Below are positions 41,020 to 53,440 of a stretch of DNA of 64,000 nucleotides, one piece after another. The notes beneath the pieces were generated by a model. That model did not search any database, was not told where the DNA came from, and saw only the letters and a list, made by a program, of their open reading frames with translations. The stretch is from Pelargonium tetragonum (Eukaryota > Streptophyta > Magnoliopsida > Geraniales > Geraniaceae). A program made the position numbers and the translations under genes. Every line of letters starts with the position of its first letter. Position 1 is the first letter of the stretch. Location of the stretch: assembly GCA_036897445.1 (NCBI GenBank), contig JAYMTL010000094.1, positions 1-64,000 of the forward strand, written 5' to 3'.

Positions 41020-41585
41020 TAAACCTCCCCTCCTTCTAATTCTAGCTAAGCTAATAAAAACCCGGTAAACCTATAAAGGAATACCATCCTTGTTAACTAG
41101 GTTTGTAATACCTTTTGAAGTTTCAAAAAACTCTATTCATTACAAAAATACCAAAACTAGCCACAAGGTTATGTACTTACACTAAAAACAGAAATGACTA
41201 CCCAGTAAATGGGGTGTATTAGACTTTTACGCCCGATTCCAGACATTCTAACTACTTCAGAAAACGAACAGAAGGGAAACTCTCTCCTACTCCTAGCAAC
41301 TTCTTACACTAGAGCGGGGGGAACCTCTTTTTAATTCTAAAACAGATATGTAGTAGAATTGGAAACAGGCAACGCCTTTCCTTTAATTAAACACTTTCCT
41401 TCAGTAAAAGCTCGTAAAAAGGAATGCCAAATGAAAGAAAACAAGGCTGAAGTTTCTATCTAGAGTACCCTCTTTTCGTTAGTTTCGATAACTAGTAGGT
41501 TTTTTATCCTTTTATCAATCAGCAAAATTTACTATATAAAATTTTCAAATTACTTTCTTACTTAAGTTAAGGGAGAAATAAAGAA
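41020..41585. other. Background between tRNA-like relics and pyrimidine-rich patch
   Basis: No recognisable feature; stops in all frames. Confidence 0.5.
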
Positions 41586-41589
41586 TATA

Positions 41590-41880
41590 AAGAGAATGGT
41601 CAAGCAAGGCCTTCCTAACTATACATAAACTAATCTTTCTTATATCTCTATATCTAATAAAAAGATCTTACATATCTATACTATCTACGATAATACCGAA
41701 ATACTCTAAATAAAGATCTACCCTATGTTAGACTATATTCCCTCTATATCCTTCTCTTCCTTATTCATTCCTAACAAGAAGAGTACATTAGGTCTAGCAT
41801 TCCATAAGAAAATCAGTCTAGTTACAGGTATTACTAACATTTAAGTCAAGAAAGCGAAAAGAAGCGGGTATATAGTGTAA
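41590..41880. repeat. Pyrimidine-rich, TA-rich repeat-like patch
   Basis: Repeated short phrases ctatat, tatcta, ttatatctc and atatctatac give this stretch a texture close to the 18.8-19.3 kb LTR-like patch and unlike the flanks. No coding frame, terminal repeats or flanking duplication seen. Possibly an old LTR or other non-coding part of a mobile element. Confidence 0.25.
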
Positions 41881-43900
41881 TAATATACTACCTAGAAAAA
41901 CTACAACACGTTACCCTCTTTTACGTACGATAAGAAAAAGCGCGGGAGGAACTTCCTTAGAAAGCCGGGAACAAATGAGTAAAAAACCTTAAGGAAACTC
42001 GTTAACAACCAGAGCGTTTACTAGTCTATAAATTAACCTCACAAAGTTTACTAATTATCCAGGAAAGTCTCCTCTTTTTGATTATTAGCTTTAAGTATTA
42101 TGGGATTATCACTCTTTTCTTAGTTGTTTTCTCGTTTTCTTAAGAAAGTGGACTCCTCTAGAATTGCAGGCTAAGTGTTACTCACCCCCTTTCCCAAATC
42201 TAGTGTAATAAGTCACAAGGAATTTTGAAACCAAGAAGTCTTCCTAGGAGATTGACTTTTAATGTATAATTATTCCTAAAAATGTTGGTTAAGCAGCTAA
42301 TATCTAAAGTAAGAGATTGTTACCAAGTTACCCAGTTTCTTCTGGCTCTCCAGTTGTTCCAGATAGTAAAAAAACGATAAGTGAAAAAGGGGCTGTCATA
42401 TATTATTAAGTAAAAGTTATTTAATACACTTTTATTATCTTTCTAAATAGTTTTAGCGTACAGGAGTGCCGATACTTTAACTTTATATAAGCGGTAAGTT
42501 TTAATCAGGACCCCTAAAATCATGTAATTACAAAAAAGCATAGGGTATTCGCAGCGGATTATACGTTATAGTATAGCTGTGGCCGCTTTTACTTAAGTAC
42601 GTTTTTAGAAAGAAAGGCTGGCATACTTATTGAATTTCGAAAAAGCAAACTCTATTACCTGAGATAACAAGCCCCCACAATATTTTGATTTAAAGCTAAC
42701 AGCTACTCCATTTACTAGATTTTAAGAACTCCGAAAGGTATATTCCCTTAGAAGTGCTTTACCTTGTATCTTGAAGAAAAACCCAGGAATAGTACTACTC
42801 CTAAAGAGCCCCTTTGACTTTTATCCTATGCGGATTTTTCCTATCTAGTTGAATAAGAGAGCGTATACAACTCCTCTGTAACTTAGTTATTTTTTCCTTT
42901 TAACCGACCACTTCCTATACTCCTTTTTAATCTTGCGCTGTCAAACCAAATATAGAGCGACCCTAACCACCATAATAGGGGTCCCCTTTTACCTAGCGGG
43001 CTTTATTTCTCTTGATTCATAAAAAGTAAGGTAGGTCTTCAATGTGGGGAATTTAGAACTGTTAGCATTACTAAACTCAAGCTTATTTCCTAATCCAAAA
43101 CCCGGGGCAAGCCCTACCCCCCTTCTATAATCCTACCATTCATTGCTCGAAATACTAAAACGGCAGAAACCCAAACCGGGGAGATACCGCCCTGCCAAAA
43201 AAGCAAAAAAGTTCTATATTGAAGGGTCCAACTTCTTATACTTTAACTCGAAAAAGTGAAAACTTTAGAGAAACTACCCCGCGCTATGGGTATATAAAGT
43301 AAACGTACTTAATTAAATAGGTTACTACTTACAAGAAAAGAAATATGATAACAATAAAGTAAGCACTTTGATAATCAAGCAAAAAAGTACGGATAAGGAT
43401 ATTCCGATTTTAGCCTAGAGGAGACCCTCTACTTAACCCTTGCATTAAATTATACGCAACGGAGAACTTAACCAACATTTTTTTTAGCTTAACAATCCTG
43501 ATATCAAAAAGAAGCCTTATAAGAATTATTCCATATGTTCTTATTTTTTTTATTTACTTTAATAATAACAGGTGCGTTGTCGGGAGGGATTAAGATACAC
43601 CGAAATAATAATGGCCTTAACGGATTTATACCAGCAGTACTGCTCGAAAGGCATATTACTACAGCTCCTTTAATCTATGCCACAAGAAAGGGTAACTGTC
43701 AGAGTTTCACATAGGTATCTATTTGATCTTAAAAAAACCTTGCTTAGCTTATATTTAGCTACTTTATAAAGACTAATCTAACAAAGTAAAATGGGAGGGG
43801 TAATCACAATAAAAAAGGACTGTATAAGCTCGAGACGATTATCACTAGCTATAGACACTAGCTTCATTAACCAACAAAAAAGTTATATCGGCGGAGAACA
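41881..43900. other. Decayed background, possible LINE tail
   Basis: No recognisable gene on the plus strand. The higher-coordinate end lies downstream of the LINE reverse-transcriptase relic on the minus strand and may hold the rest of that element, but no RNase H or cysteine motif was found. Confidence 0.4.
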
Positions 43901-43929
43901 CGCCCAGTTCGTAGTTGAAAAAGAGTGAT

Positions 43930-44813
43930 TATACATCAACAAAACCCATAATACTCTTAATTACTTATAAATGAAATAGGGGCTCCTTTCATCAGTAATT
44001 TGAAATTCCTTTTGTGTGCCCTTTTTAACAACTGAGACTGCATTCTCTTAAAACTGATTACACACAAGTCCTTTTCAGCGCATGCCCCGCGCTCCTTCTA
44101 AGACTTTTCTTTGTATATCCCTACCCCAGAGCAAAGCTCCCGATACCCTATCTTCATATAGCTACATTCCTAGCAGCTCTTAAGTTCAGCCGTGTGTCAG
44201 CTTTTTCTATTTTATAGCTGGAGAGTTCTAAGTTCATAAAACTTAAAGCAAGTCAGTATAAGTTTTCCTTATTCACCAAGTTGTAGAAAATTCCCTTGAC
44301 GTCGATTTTTAATAGAGTCCCTATTGGACAGGGCAATGCTTTAGGATAGCTTTGACTTTACTTTTTAGTTAGTGCCTCTAAAAATATTGTTGAGTAAATT
44401 ACTATAAGTGGGCTTCTATGCGGAACTCTTCTATATTTTGATCTTGCTATATTGGTTTTATTAAATTGATATTTGAGCTCACTTAAGTAAGGTTAAGGTA
44501 AGTAGACTTTTTCGGTCTATCTAAACAATGTCCCGGGAGTTCTTAGTACATTGTAAATATTAGTAAAAACCCCCGAGTATCCACCCCTTTCGAAATTAGC
44601 TTGTAAAATTGCTTTACGAAAGGCCTTAATAAGAGGGATCCTTTTAGCGTTGAAAGGTGGGGCTTCTAGTAAAATTCCTAAACCGGAATTCCGGGAGTCC
44701 ATAAAATCTGTTGTGTAACTTAGTAGTAGGGGATTACATGTTTTAATAAAGGGAGTCAAAATCCCATATTTTCTACTTTTGAAAGACTTATGCTGTACAG
44801 TTAGTTTATTCAA
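43930..44813 (-). pseudogene. Non-LTR retrotransposon (LINE) reverse-transcriptase relic
   Basis: Four reverse-transcriptase blocks lie in the correct order on the minus strand. First, a 98-codon frame (44813-44517) ends with an A-P-G-P-D-G-I-P-like region and a VVLRKPGK-like LRTPG (44546-44532). About 79 codons later comes KIDVKGIFYN (44309-44280), the 'L-D-V-K-G-A-F-D-N' block carrying the first catalytic Asp. Then KGAPISF (43989-43969) matches P-Q-G-S-P-L-S-P. Last is GFVDV followed by a stop (43946-43932), matching the F/Y-V-D-D box; the second catalytic Asp is lost. The spacing of the first pair is as in fungal Tad1-type LINEs. The last gap, about 18 codons, is shorter than usual, so a deletion is likely. 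The KGAPISF block sits in a different frame from the other two short motifs. Endonuclease and RNase H parts were not found. Dead element; Tad1 assignment is inferred. Confidence 0.55.
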
Positions 44814-47800
44814 AAGAATTCCGTTTTATGAGCCTCTGCTTGTCCAAAAAAAAGAGGTCTCATTGCCATATAGAGTAGAATAACTAAACTACCCGACCTG
44901 TTACTATATTTCGTTATATAACCCCAAGCTAGGGCGAGTCCTAAATGACTCATTTGAATAAACCTTATGGAGCTTGCCTATGTAAACTCGTTTTAGAAAA
45001 CACGGGTTCTGAAACTACAACTTAGTAACTTATAGAATTCTACCACAGATTGGTGATTGAGCTAAGCCTAGCCTTGTTTTTCGTGTAATTCACTATAATT
45101 TTTCGATTCTAATAAAAAAGGCAGGAACATGAACATACAGCTCTTTTCCAGCATAATACACAAAAAGTTCCTTTATACTCTTTTAGTTAGTAGCACCCCC
45201 TTAGATACTCGCCTTCTAAAAACCCTTTAATATTCAATTTTGGTAACTAAAGCGAAACTTATGTATATAATTATCTAATATAGTAATACTATATTTTGTT
45301 TTGTTAGGTGTTATAAAGAGGCCCTTTTTTTAGCCAATTCGCTTTTCCTTTTAAGACGGAAAACGGATGCGCTGTCTATTTTGGGTTCTGGCCTGTAAAA
45401 CTATTTCTGCCGGGACTTCACTACTGGGTAAAGTTATTAGGATAAAATCTTGTCTTGTCTAACTTCAGGTCTGGTAGTGGGTTATATTAGAGTAGCAATA
45501 AGGGAATTTTTAGAGCAGTTAAACAACAGACTTCCGTAGGTTTGAAACATAGTATAAGGTTCAGATATTTAACCTTTTACGCGCCTAAAACCACCCACCA
45601 CCATAACTTAGCTTTTACTACTACAGTATCCTTTATAAGGAAATACCACGTGAAAATAGATGATATATAAATTCAATTGTTCCGAAAAAACTACTATAAA
45701 ATTGCCCATATTATCCATTACTTTTCATAATTGACTGGGGAGTCACCTGAAATAATTGTACCCCCAAAGCTTACATTTGTTTTTGCCCCTACCAAAATCT
45801 CTTTTGAATTGAAGATCTTTATACTATGGTGCACATTCTCCCTTTCTTTTCATATGCCTAGAAAAACTTTTTATTCCCAAGTCTATTTTTTTGCACCTAT
45901 TATTCTTAATACATATTCAAGGGTTTTTCATTTTAATTAAGACTATACTATACATATCAAGTTCCTTATTCTTTATGGTGGGGCTTGTCTATTATGTATT
46001 AGGAAACGGAGTAAAAACTTTAAAATCTTGATAGCCACATGCCTATCTATTTTGTGCATTGTTTCTTTAGTTTACTGATTGGTAGTAAAGTCCTGTACTT
46101 TCTCTTATTTTGTTGGGATGATACACCCAGAAGCACTTTCGCCTTTGTTTTTGTTGAAATTCCCCGAGCTCCCTTAAATGTGTAAACTAAAGAAAAGATA
46201 AATAAGGGTTTACGACTCTCACTCTCAGCGTAACGTATACTAAAGGACAAAGGACTCCTTTTATTTTAGCAAAGTGCTTCTAACAATCCCGAAAAGCTTT
46301 CTTAAGTAATTACTTAGGGTAGCTATAACAATCTATATATTATACAGTATTTTCTTTACTCCAGGTATCCCTATATGCAAACTCCGTCCTAGTTTCGAAT
46401 TTAAGGATATCCCCGTCATAGGCTTAAAAAAGGATTAAAACAAGAAAACCGCAACGGGTTGTGATATAAGTAGGTCGCTGGGCTTGCGTAAAACCTTTAT
46501 AGTAATACAAAAGAGACACAGTTGTATAGAGCTTTCCATTAGTAATCAACCTGAAAAATCTCAAATTAAGATAACAAGAATATTTCCACAGGGCTTCTCA
46601 AACTCCTGGTAAAAGTAATTGGAATACAGAAAAGCTCGAGCTTAGCTGCCGGCCTCCTTACTCAGAAAAACATGAAATGAAAATAAAAGGAATACGAGAA
46701 CGGAGAAACTATAGCTTTCTTACGCCATAAATAAATAATGAAGAAATTTTTAAGGAACCAGATTTGAAACAAATTAAGTTTATAATTGAAGTCTCATTCT
46801 TATTGTCGGAAAAGTATATAACCCGGGTAAACTATACTTACTCAGTGTTTTTTAGGTTTATAGAAGTTGGGAGAGTTTTGTTCTTAGTTTAGTAGAGAGG
46901 GTAAGTTCCTAGTATCTTTATAGTCTAGTTTCTTTCCTCTTTTTTGCGTACGATTTCTTTCACTCAACTTTCCGAAACCTGTAAACCTTAGAATAGAGGA
47001 TACTCTTAATTACATTACCTTGTAAAATACCTTAAGATTTTCCTTACACTCTTAGGAGCTATGCCTTTTGTGCCTGTCTTATAAAGTCTCATTTTACTTT
47101 GTACGAGATTTCTCGAGTCCTAATTGTTAAGGTTCCTTGGACTTATTTCAGCTAAATCTTAATAACTTATACGGATTTTTAACAAAACTACTAAGACAAA
47201 GCTAAGGCAAATACTTTTATATTAGCGCCAACTTCCCTTGGCTAGTTTGAAGTTTGCTAATGTGGATATTCATGCCTTTTTCATAATTAAGGGTTTTTGT
47301 GCTTTTCTAGTAGGGAAATAAGTTTCCGGGTTTTTTATTGTTCGAACCTATTTTTCAAGCTTAAGCCAGTCATTTTGCCTGTTTATCCAAGCCAATTCCA
47401 GTTATTCCTACTACTATAGGGCTGAAAAGGCTTCCATTTAAAAGAACCGGGGAAAAAGACCACAAAGGTAAGATACCGAAACTCTTAATAAAGTCCGACA
47501 AAAATCAAGTTTAGTTTTTATCAAAAAAGTGCGAGTTAGACAAGTATTTAAAAGAAGAGGGTGCCTTAGGAATTCTATTTCTATTTAGTTGCACTCTTTT
47601 CTTTTTTGAAAAAGTCTTTTCGTATTTAAGAAACTTAGAAAATAGAGTACATCTTATAGAAAATTGAACCTATTACACTAACTAAACTATAACTCTTGCA
47701 GGATTAAAACCCAGATGATAAGAAATACAAGTGGGGTCCTCGTTAATATCATAGGTTCAAAAATGTCCTTGTCTTTGGAAGTGATTTTAGGGTCTCAAAA

Positions 47801-50400
47801 TGAACTATAGCCGCTAATCTAAAAATGCTAAAAAGGGTTTAAAATAAGAATAAAAAAGTCTAGTGGGATATCTCTAATTAAGGAAGTTGTTTATTTAGTC
47901 TCGTCGCAATAAATTTGACATTTGACGCATATCAGTATTATAGCTAGGGTAGTAAACTTTGTCTTATTCTTACTTTCTTACTACTCAAGAAAAGTCAGAA
48001 TAAAAACCTTCTTGGAAAAAGGAAAAGTCAAGGTATGGCTTCTAGCCAAAATAAAACTGGGTTTTTAAGGATTATACTAAAGGAAGGTTGTAGACAATTT
48101 TTCTAACTGGTAGGTCTCGGTATAGTTGAAAAAAGTATATAAATTTGGTACTTTAACCTAGTACCCGGATCTATAGCATTCTGAAGTTCTTACGAATTTG
48201 CTCCTCTTTATTTAACATTTTAATAATACTCAACCCTGTACTCGAATAAAGGGAACTCTTTGCTCTGGATAATCCTGCACTGCTTTTTAACTCCTCATGA
48301 TATAGCTAAAATGAAATCTTGATAGGAGACCCTTATAAAAGTACCCATATTAGGACATTAGAACTCGTTTCCCCCAACTGGGATTGACCTAGTACCCTTT
48401 AATGAATGATAGAAATAGCAAAGGATGCATAAAAGTTTTTCCTAAATATTTGTCTTTAGATCAGTTAACTAATAAGTATATAAAAAGCTTCTTACCCTAA
48501 ACCCTTTTCACTACTTAAAAGTAAAAGGCCCTTACAATTGTTTTGTTTGCAAGGTAGATTTGGTAGTTTTATATAAAGAAGCCTTTAGAGCCTACTTCAT
48601 TTTAAGGAAATTCCCTTCGTTTTTCGGTAGATATTAGGATCTGTTTTTACTCCTGTACAGGGCACTTTAGAACTGGGAAAGCCAATACCGGAATATCAAG
48701 ACGAGGAAAAAAGGGATGCACCTTCTAATATAAAAACTCTGATTGAAAGTAGCATTAATTTAGTGCAGAAGGACTCAAAGATAGGGGGCTTTATATAAAC
48801 CCGGACTGGGCTTTCAGAGTTATGTCGTATCCTTTACACCTCCCCTTGCCTTTTTAGCAGCAAAAAAGCTCTCTCTCTTCCTTTGTCTTTGAAAGATTTT
48901 TCTATCAAAAAGGATATAGGGCATACTAAACCTATTCAGCAGAAGCTCTTTATTGAGATAATTCTGCAAGACCTGGGATTTTAACTCTCAGCCTTGTGCA
49001 TCAATATTTGTCAAAATTTAATGTAACGAAAAGTTAAGCCTTCCTTTAATTCAGACTCGCTTTATGTCAAGGGAAAGTCGGGCTGGGCTTTAGACCAGAC
49101 TTTTTCTAAAAGATTTACTAGTTATAAAGAGAAGTCGAGTCCTGTACAAATCTAGAGTTACCCTTTTTTCCTCTAGACGAAGAACTTAGGGCATTTAGGG
49201 TTTCACGCAACTGTGCGAGATTTTCCTAATACTTATGAGAGAAATTTCTCTTGAAGCGAATTTGTCCTAGAAAAGACTCTCTAAACAAGAAGGAGCAAGC
49301 TTTTGTATTTACTAAGCTCTCTAAAAGACACGTATCCGTGCACGCCCCTCGCATATCTCTAATCTTGAAAAGAATCCAGTGCCTGGGAAGTTCCGTATAA
49401 GTATAATCATGGACTAGCCCCCTTTAGTATTAAAGGGTGTCCCGAGCTCTAAGAGTGCTTCTTTATAAGCGTAATTTCAAATGAAAGATAAGGGGATACT
49501 CCGGTGCCACACTTACTAATAGCAAGAGTTATACCCTATTTCTGATATATTATATGGAGGGTTTAACTTAGGGGCACGCCTGTGGGATTTCCTTTCCTTT
49601 TTTTATGAACCCTTTCCAAAACCTATAAGAGTATAAACTACCCTGGGTCTAGTAAATTCACATTTCATTATAAAGATTCTCAAAAGTGAATCCATCAGAA
49701 GGCGCTGAAACTCGTCACTTGGGGCTTACCTAAAAGTCATGGTTGGGGTTTTCCCAATTCTATTGCAGAATTAAGGGTACGAATTAGAAAAAAGCAGAGC
49801 ATACAAATAAAAGCTACGAATCAACGACACATCAAAAATCTGTAAACATACTAAGTAACTTAACTGTCGTCTAAACAGTAGAGATTAGAAACCCCGCTTA
49901 AAGAATCTCCTTATGATAAGCCTAAAAAGGTTTTCTAATTACTAAAAGTTATCCTACTAAGCATTCTTTTCCTAATTATTTAACAAGTATAAATAGTATA
50001 GAGCTCGACTCTCTGAATACAGGGAATTCCCTTTTTACCAAAAACTTTTTTGAGCTTTAACAGGACCCTTGTTTTGCTAGAAAATAAGTCTTTTTTAAGT
50101 TTAAGTATATTCTCCCCTTTTGAAAAAGAGAGCTAGAAGCCCTGCGCTGTCTACAGATAAAGAAGTCCTTTTAAGAATTTTTCTGTACTACCCGATCTCA
50201 AAGGAAGCTTAAAATAATCTCAATTTTAGTAGACTATAAGACAAAACTCCCATTATGTATCTGCGTCAGCCTTGTCCCGAGTCTTATTCTGACTAAAGCA
50301 AAATAACAAAATGAGCTCTATAGATTACACTTCATTTTTTAGGGGCTTTTTCCTTTGAGTTAGGAACTTAAATTGCTATTCTTCTGTTTAGGTAATTTAG
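44814..50400. other. Decayed background, no gene recognised
   Basis: The first 1-2 kb is where the upstream endonuclease part of the LINE relic would lie, but no motif was identified. Frames at 45731-45940 (+, 69 codons) and 46047-46250 (-, 67 codons) have no recognisable domain. Confidence 0.45.
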
Positions 50401-52170
50401 GTTACAGATTCTGAACCTTACTACAGGTATCTTAGTTTTGTTGTAGCTTGTAAGCCTTAACTTGAACCTGATTCTGAGGTATCTTCCCTTTGGGTTTGTA
50501 AAGCAGAGAACTTTATCTTCTTGGTAAAGCAAGGAAAGTCATCTCTAGTCGATATCTGTATAATGGACAGTGTTGCTAAACAACTAAACTGTAGAGGCTT
50601 CAAAGTTCTAAGGCAGACATGGTAATGAAGTCAATACAAGCTAACCAGGTTATTGGGATTTTTTTGTGTCCTTGCGAGCTATAGTGGGATAGAAAGAGAA
50701 GGGGAAACAAAGTTCTTTAAGGATTCCCGGAACATTATATATTAGGACATTTCCTTATTGGTTTGGTACTCATTGGAGAACCTATTCTAATGGATACTGA
50801 TTCTATTTGTTGTAGCAGGAGCTCGAAAGTACTTATCCGATCTGGTTTAGCAGTATTAGATTTGTATTCTGGGTTTGAGAGGAGAATTCCTAACTAGAGA
50901 TAATATGTATTCCTTCTTTAGTTTGTTGTAAACCAGATTCTATTTCCTATAGAGTTCAGATATTAGCACTGATAATTGTGGCTATTTGGATTCGTAGTTG
51001 TAAGCAGATACTCTTAACAAAGGAAAGCCTGCCGAATATGGAAGTGTTGCAGTTGAAAGTAAGGAAGGTTTCTTCTGTGTAAGAGTCAAATATCTTGTTG
51101 TTAGAATTCTTTTGGGATAGCAAGTAGAGGGAATCTACTATAGTAGATTCCTAATTATGAAGTTGCAAGAGAGCTTACTCTTATATACAGGGGTAACTTT
51201 CAATTACTAATTGGTACTAAACCAGTAACAGACTAATCCGATGATAAAGGAAGCATAACATAAATGGATTCTCTTCTTTGTAAAGCGAGCTTGGAGTTCT
51301 TTTCTTTCCGTAGGAGTGCGGGATTCCGAACCTTTCTTTTGAGTGCTTTTGCTTTTGGTAATCAGTTCACAACGGGAAGTTTCATCTCATATGCGGAGTT
51401 GTTTTTTATAGTCCTTGGGATTCTTCTCTTTCTATTGATGAGGTTGTAGTAGGATTCCCGCACAAGCTCAATCAAAGAGTTTTCTATAATTCAATTCTTA
51501 AGGGATGCAGCAGTCAGTCTATAGTATCCAGATAAAAGTAGAAGTAATTCGATAAACTTGATCTTGATAGTTAAGGGTTCCCAGGAAAAGGTACATATTT
51601 AATATAATAAATCGCATAAAGGCTCCGGGTCAGATGGTACAAACTTAAAGGATATGCTGACTTGTGTTTTATTATTTAATGCAAGGAAATGCTTTAGAAC
51701 CCGTTTTCCGGATAAGATAAGAAGGAAAGTTTTGAATCTTGAAGCTCAACTTAAGTCATTCAAAGTTTCTTTAGAGCCTTTTGGAGTTGCTGCTAGTGAT
51801 GGTATATACTCTAATACTACTAATTGCATTTCCCTCTAAAACGATAAGCTACAAGGAGCAGGAGATTCCTTAAATCTTTCTTTCTTGTTTAGTCATTTTC
51901 TGTATGTATTTCTAGGAAAGGTAATTAAAACAGCAAGGAAGTTCTTTATTTAACGAGGTTGCTATTCAGGTCAGGGTCTCAGTATCTTGTCTTCTCAAAA
52001 GGACTTGTAAAGAATGAAAGGGAAATGAGTTAAATAAACCTTTCTGAGCACAGTAATTCGTTAGCACGTGGAAGTGGAAATGGTCGGACTGAGTATTTTC
52101 CTAATTATACTATCTCATGTGATATTGGTTCTTTTACTTGTAAAAGGGAGATGCTTACCTTAATTCATTC
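50401..52170 (+). pseudogene. Less-mutated, coding-like block, unidentified
   Basis: TG and CA are visibly commoner here than in the flanks (gttgttgtag, tggacagtgttgc), so mutation is lighter. On the plus strand the frame from 50461 is open to 50628 and includes VDICIMDSVAKQLNCRGF. Another stretch, open across 51654-51836 and with relatively few stops on to 52165, includes FRTRFPDKIRRKVLNLEAQL and KVIKTARKFF. The composition is protein-like. No family is recognised; it is most likely a broken mobile element or horizontally acquired gene, but the stop density is only modestly below chance. It probably belongs with the 52446-52664 stretch that follows. Confidence 0.35.
51130..51151. repeat. Perfect 22-base palindrome
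   Basis: ggaatctacta (51130-51140) is followed without a gap by its exact reverse complement tagtagattcc (51141-51151). At this base composition a perfect 22-base palindrome is expected about 0.04 times in 64 kb. It lies inside the less-mutated block. It could be a protein-binding site, a remnant of a terminal inverted repeat junction, or cruciform-prone DNA. Confidence 0.85.
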
Positions 52171-52445
52171 TCTATTCTGGAAAATGTACACACCACCTTT
52201 TTTTAAGGGTTATTCTAACAGTAGAATAAAGTACTCTTTTTTTTAATATCTTCCCCTTTCCTTAGCTTTTTAGAGTTTATTTAATTAGAAAGGGGTCGAA
52301 TATAAGATTAAAGAAACAAATAATGAAGTCAAGTTGAACTCATGGTACTTCTTTATCCCTGAATTGAGAATTTACTAGAATATATAATTAGATAGGGCTT
52401 TTCTTAGATTTCACTTCTTATGTTATTCCCAGGCGATATAAGTTA

Positions 52446-52664
52446 TATATATATTATAAAACAAGTACATTTGAATTAGGCTTAAGCCAATTTAGTAATA
52501 TTTCTCTCGAGTTATTAGAAAGATTCTTTAAGGAAGGGGTAATCTATGAAAAGGGTACAAACCTTGCACTTACTGGTATCTCATATACAACTTGGTATAC
52601 TAAAAGACTCTTTAGAAACAAGGAGATTCTCTTGCTAGCTAGCTTGGGGATCTTAACCAAAATA
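52446..52664 (+). pseudogene. Open stretch with helix-turn-helix-like segment
   Basis: One plus-strand frame is open for about 73 codons without an ATG start. It contains LELLERFFKEGVIYEKG followed by ALTGISYTTWYTKRLFRN. The second part has the shape 'A-x-x-x-G-I-S-x-x-T-x-Y-x-W/K' of homeodomain-like helix-turn-helix segments seen in transposases, resolvases and phage terminase small subunits. A preceding amphipathic helix ending in G is also typical. Resemblance only: no catalytic domain follows that I can identify. The surrounding 50.4-53.1 kb block is lightly mutated, so this is probably the DNA-binding part of a broken mobile element. The class cannot be assigned. Confidence 0.35.
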
Positions 52665-53440
52665 TAAGGAATTTTTGACATAAGGTAAATCTCCTAAATT
52701 TCGTATTGGTCGTATAAAGGAGAAAGGATACTTTGAAAAAGTTCTATAGTCAAGACTGGTTCGTATCGTTTCAGAAGTAGATAGAAGTAAAAAGTGAATT
52801 GCTTTATTAGTAAAATATATCAAGGGCCTCGGTCTCCAGTAGGTCCACTCATTTCGTAAACCACTAGATGAGACTTCTTATTCCGCTTTACTCTTTCTTA
52901 CTACTAAAGCAAGCTCAGTTCCAAATTCTGCAGGGCCCTCTTTTGAGTCTATCACAGATTGGACATTCAAGGACTTAGGGATTCTTTGCTTCTTCGGATT
53001 GTGCTAATACTAAATACTAATAATGGAGCTTCTTTAGCCGGTGGTTTCAAGTAGCATAACCAAAAGAGGATCCCGCTTAGTAATTCACAGATAAGAACTG
53101 CTAGAATAGACTCTATTTATCATCAAAACGAGAGGTCTGTATTTGCCTTATTAAAGGGCCCGCTTCTAAGTGTACTCTTTCATAATTACTAGTTATTGTA
53201 CTAGTTTCTATAAACAAAAAGGAATTCTCATGAATAAAGGAGAATCGCAGATAATAATATTAAGGGAGCCTTGTTAGTCTTGATGATAGCAGCTTTCTTA
53301 ATACCTCTCTTCTGAGCTAGACCTCTCCTTGTAGCTACTATTTCTCGCCTTATGGGTCTTCTTGCAGCCTGTGTACTTATTATCTTAATCTTCATACCTA
53401 TAATTTTATTAAGACTCAAAACGGGAACCACTTGAAAAAG
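52665..53440. other. Tail of the less-mutated block
   Basis: Coding-like plus-strand pieces continue to about 53000 (for example KFRIGRIKEKGYFEKV near 52697-52744) with interruptions. At 53228-53431 a 67-codon minus-strand frame is rich in I, K and R (QAARRPIRREIVATRRG), while the opposite strand reads as hydrophobic. One of the two is a mirror of the other and neither is recognised. Confidence 0.3.

Noticed and set aside
53228-53431. Basic minus-strand frame or hydrophobic plus-strand mirror
   Set aside because: Both strands look plausible because one mirrors the other; no family match.
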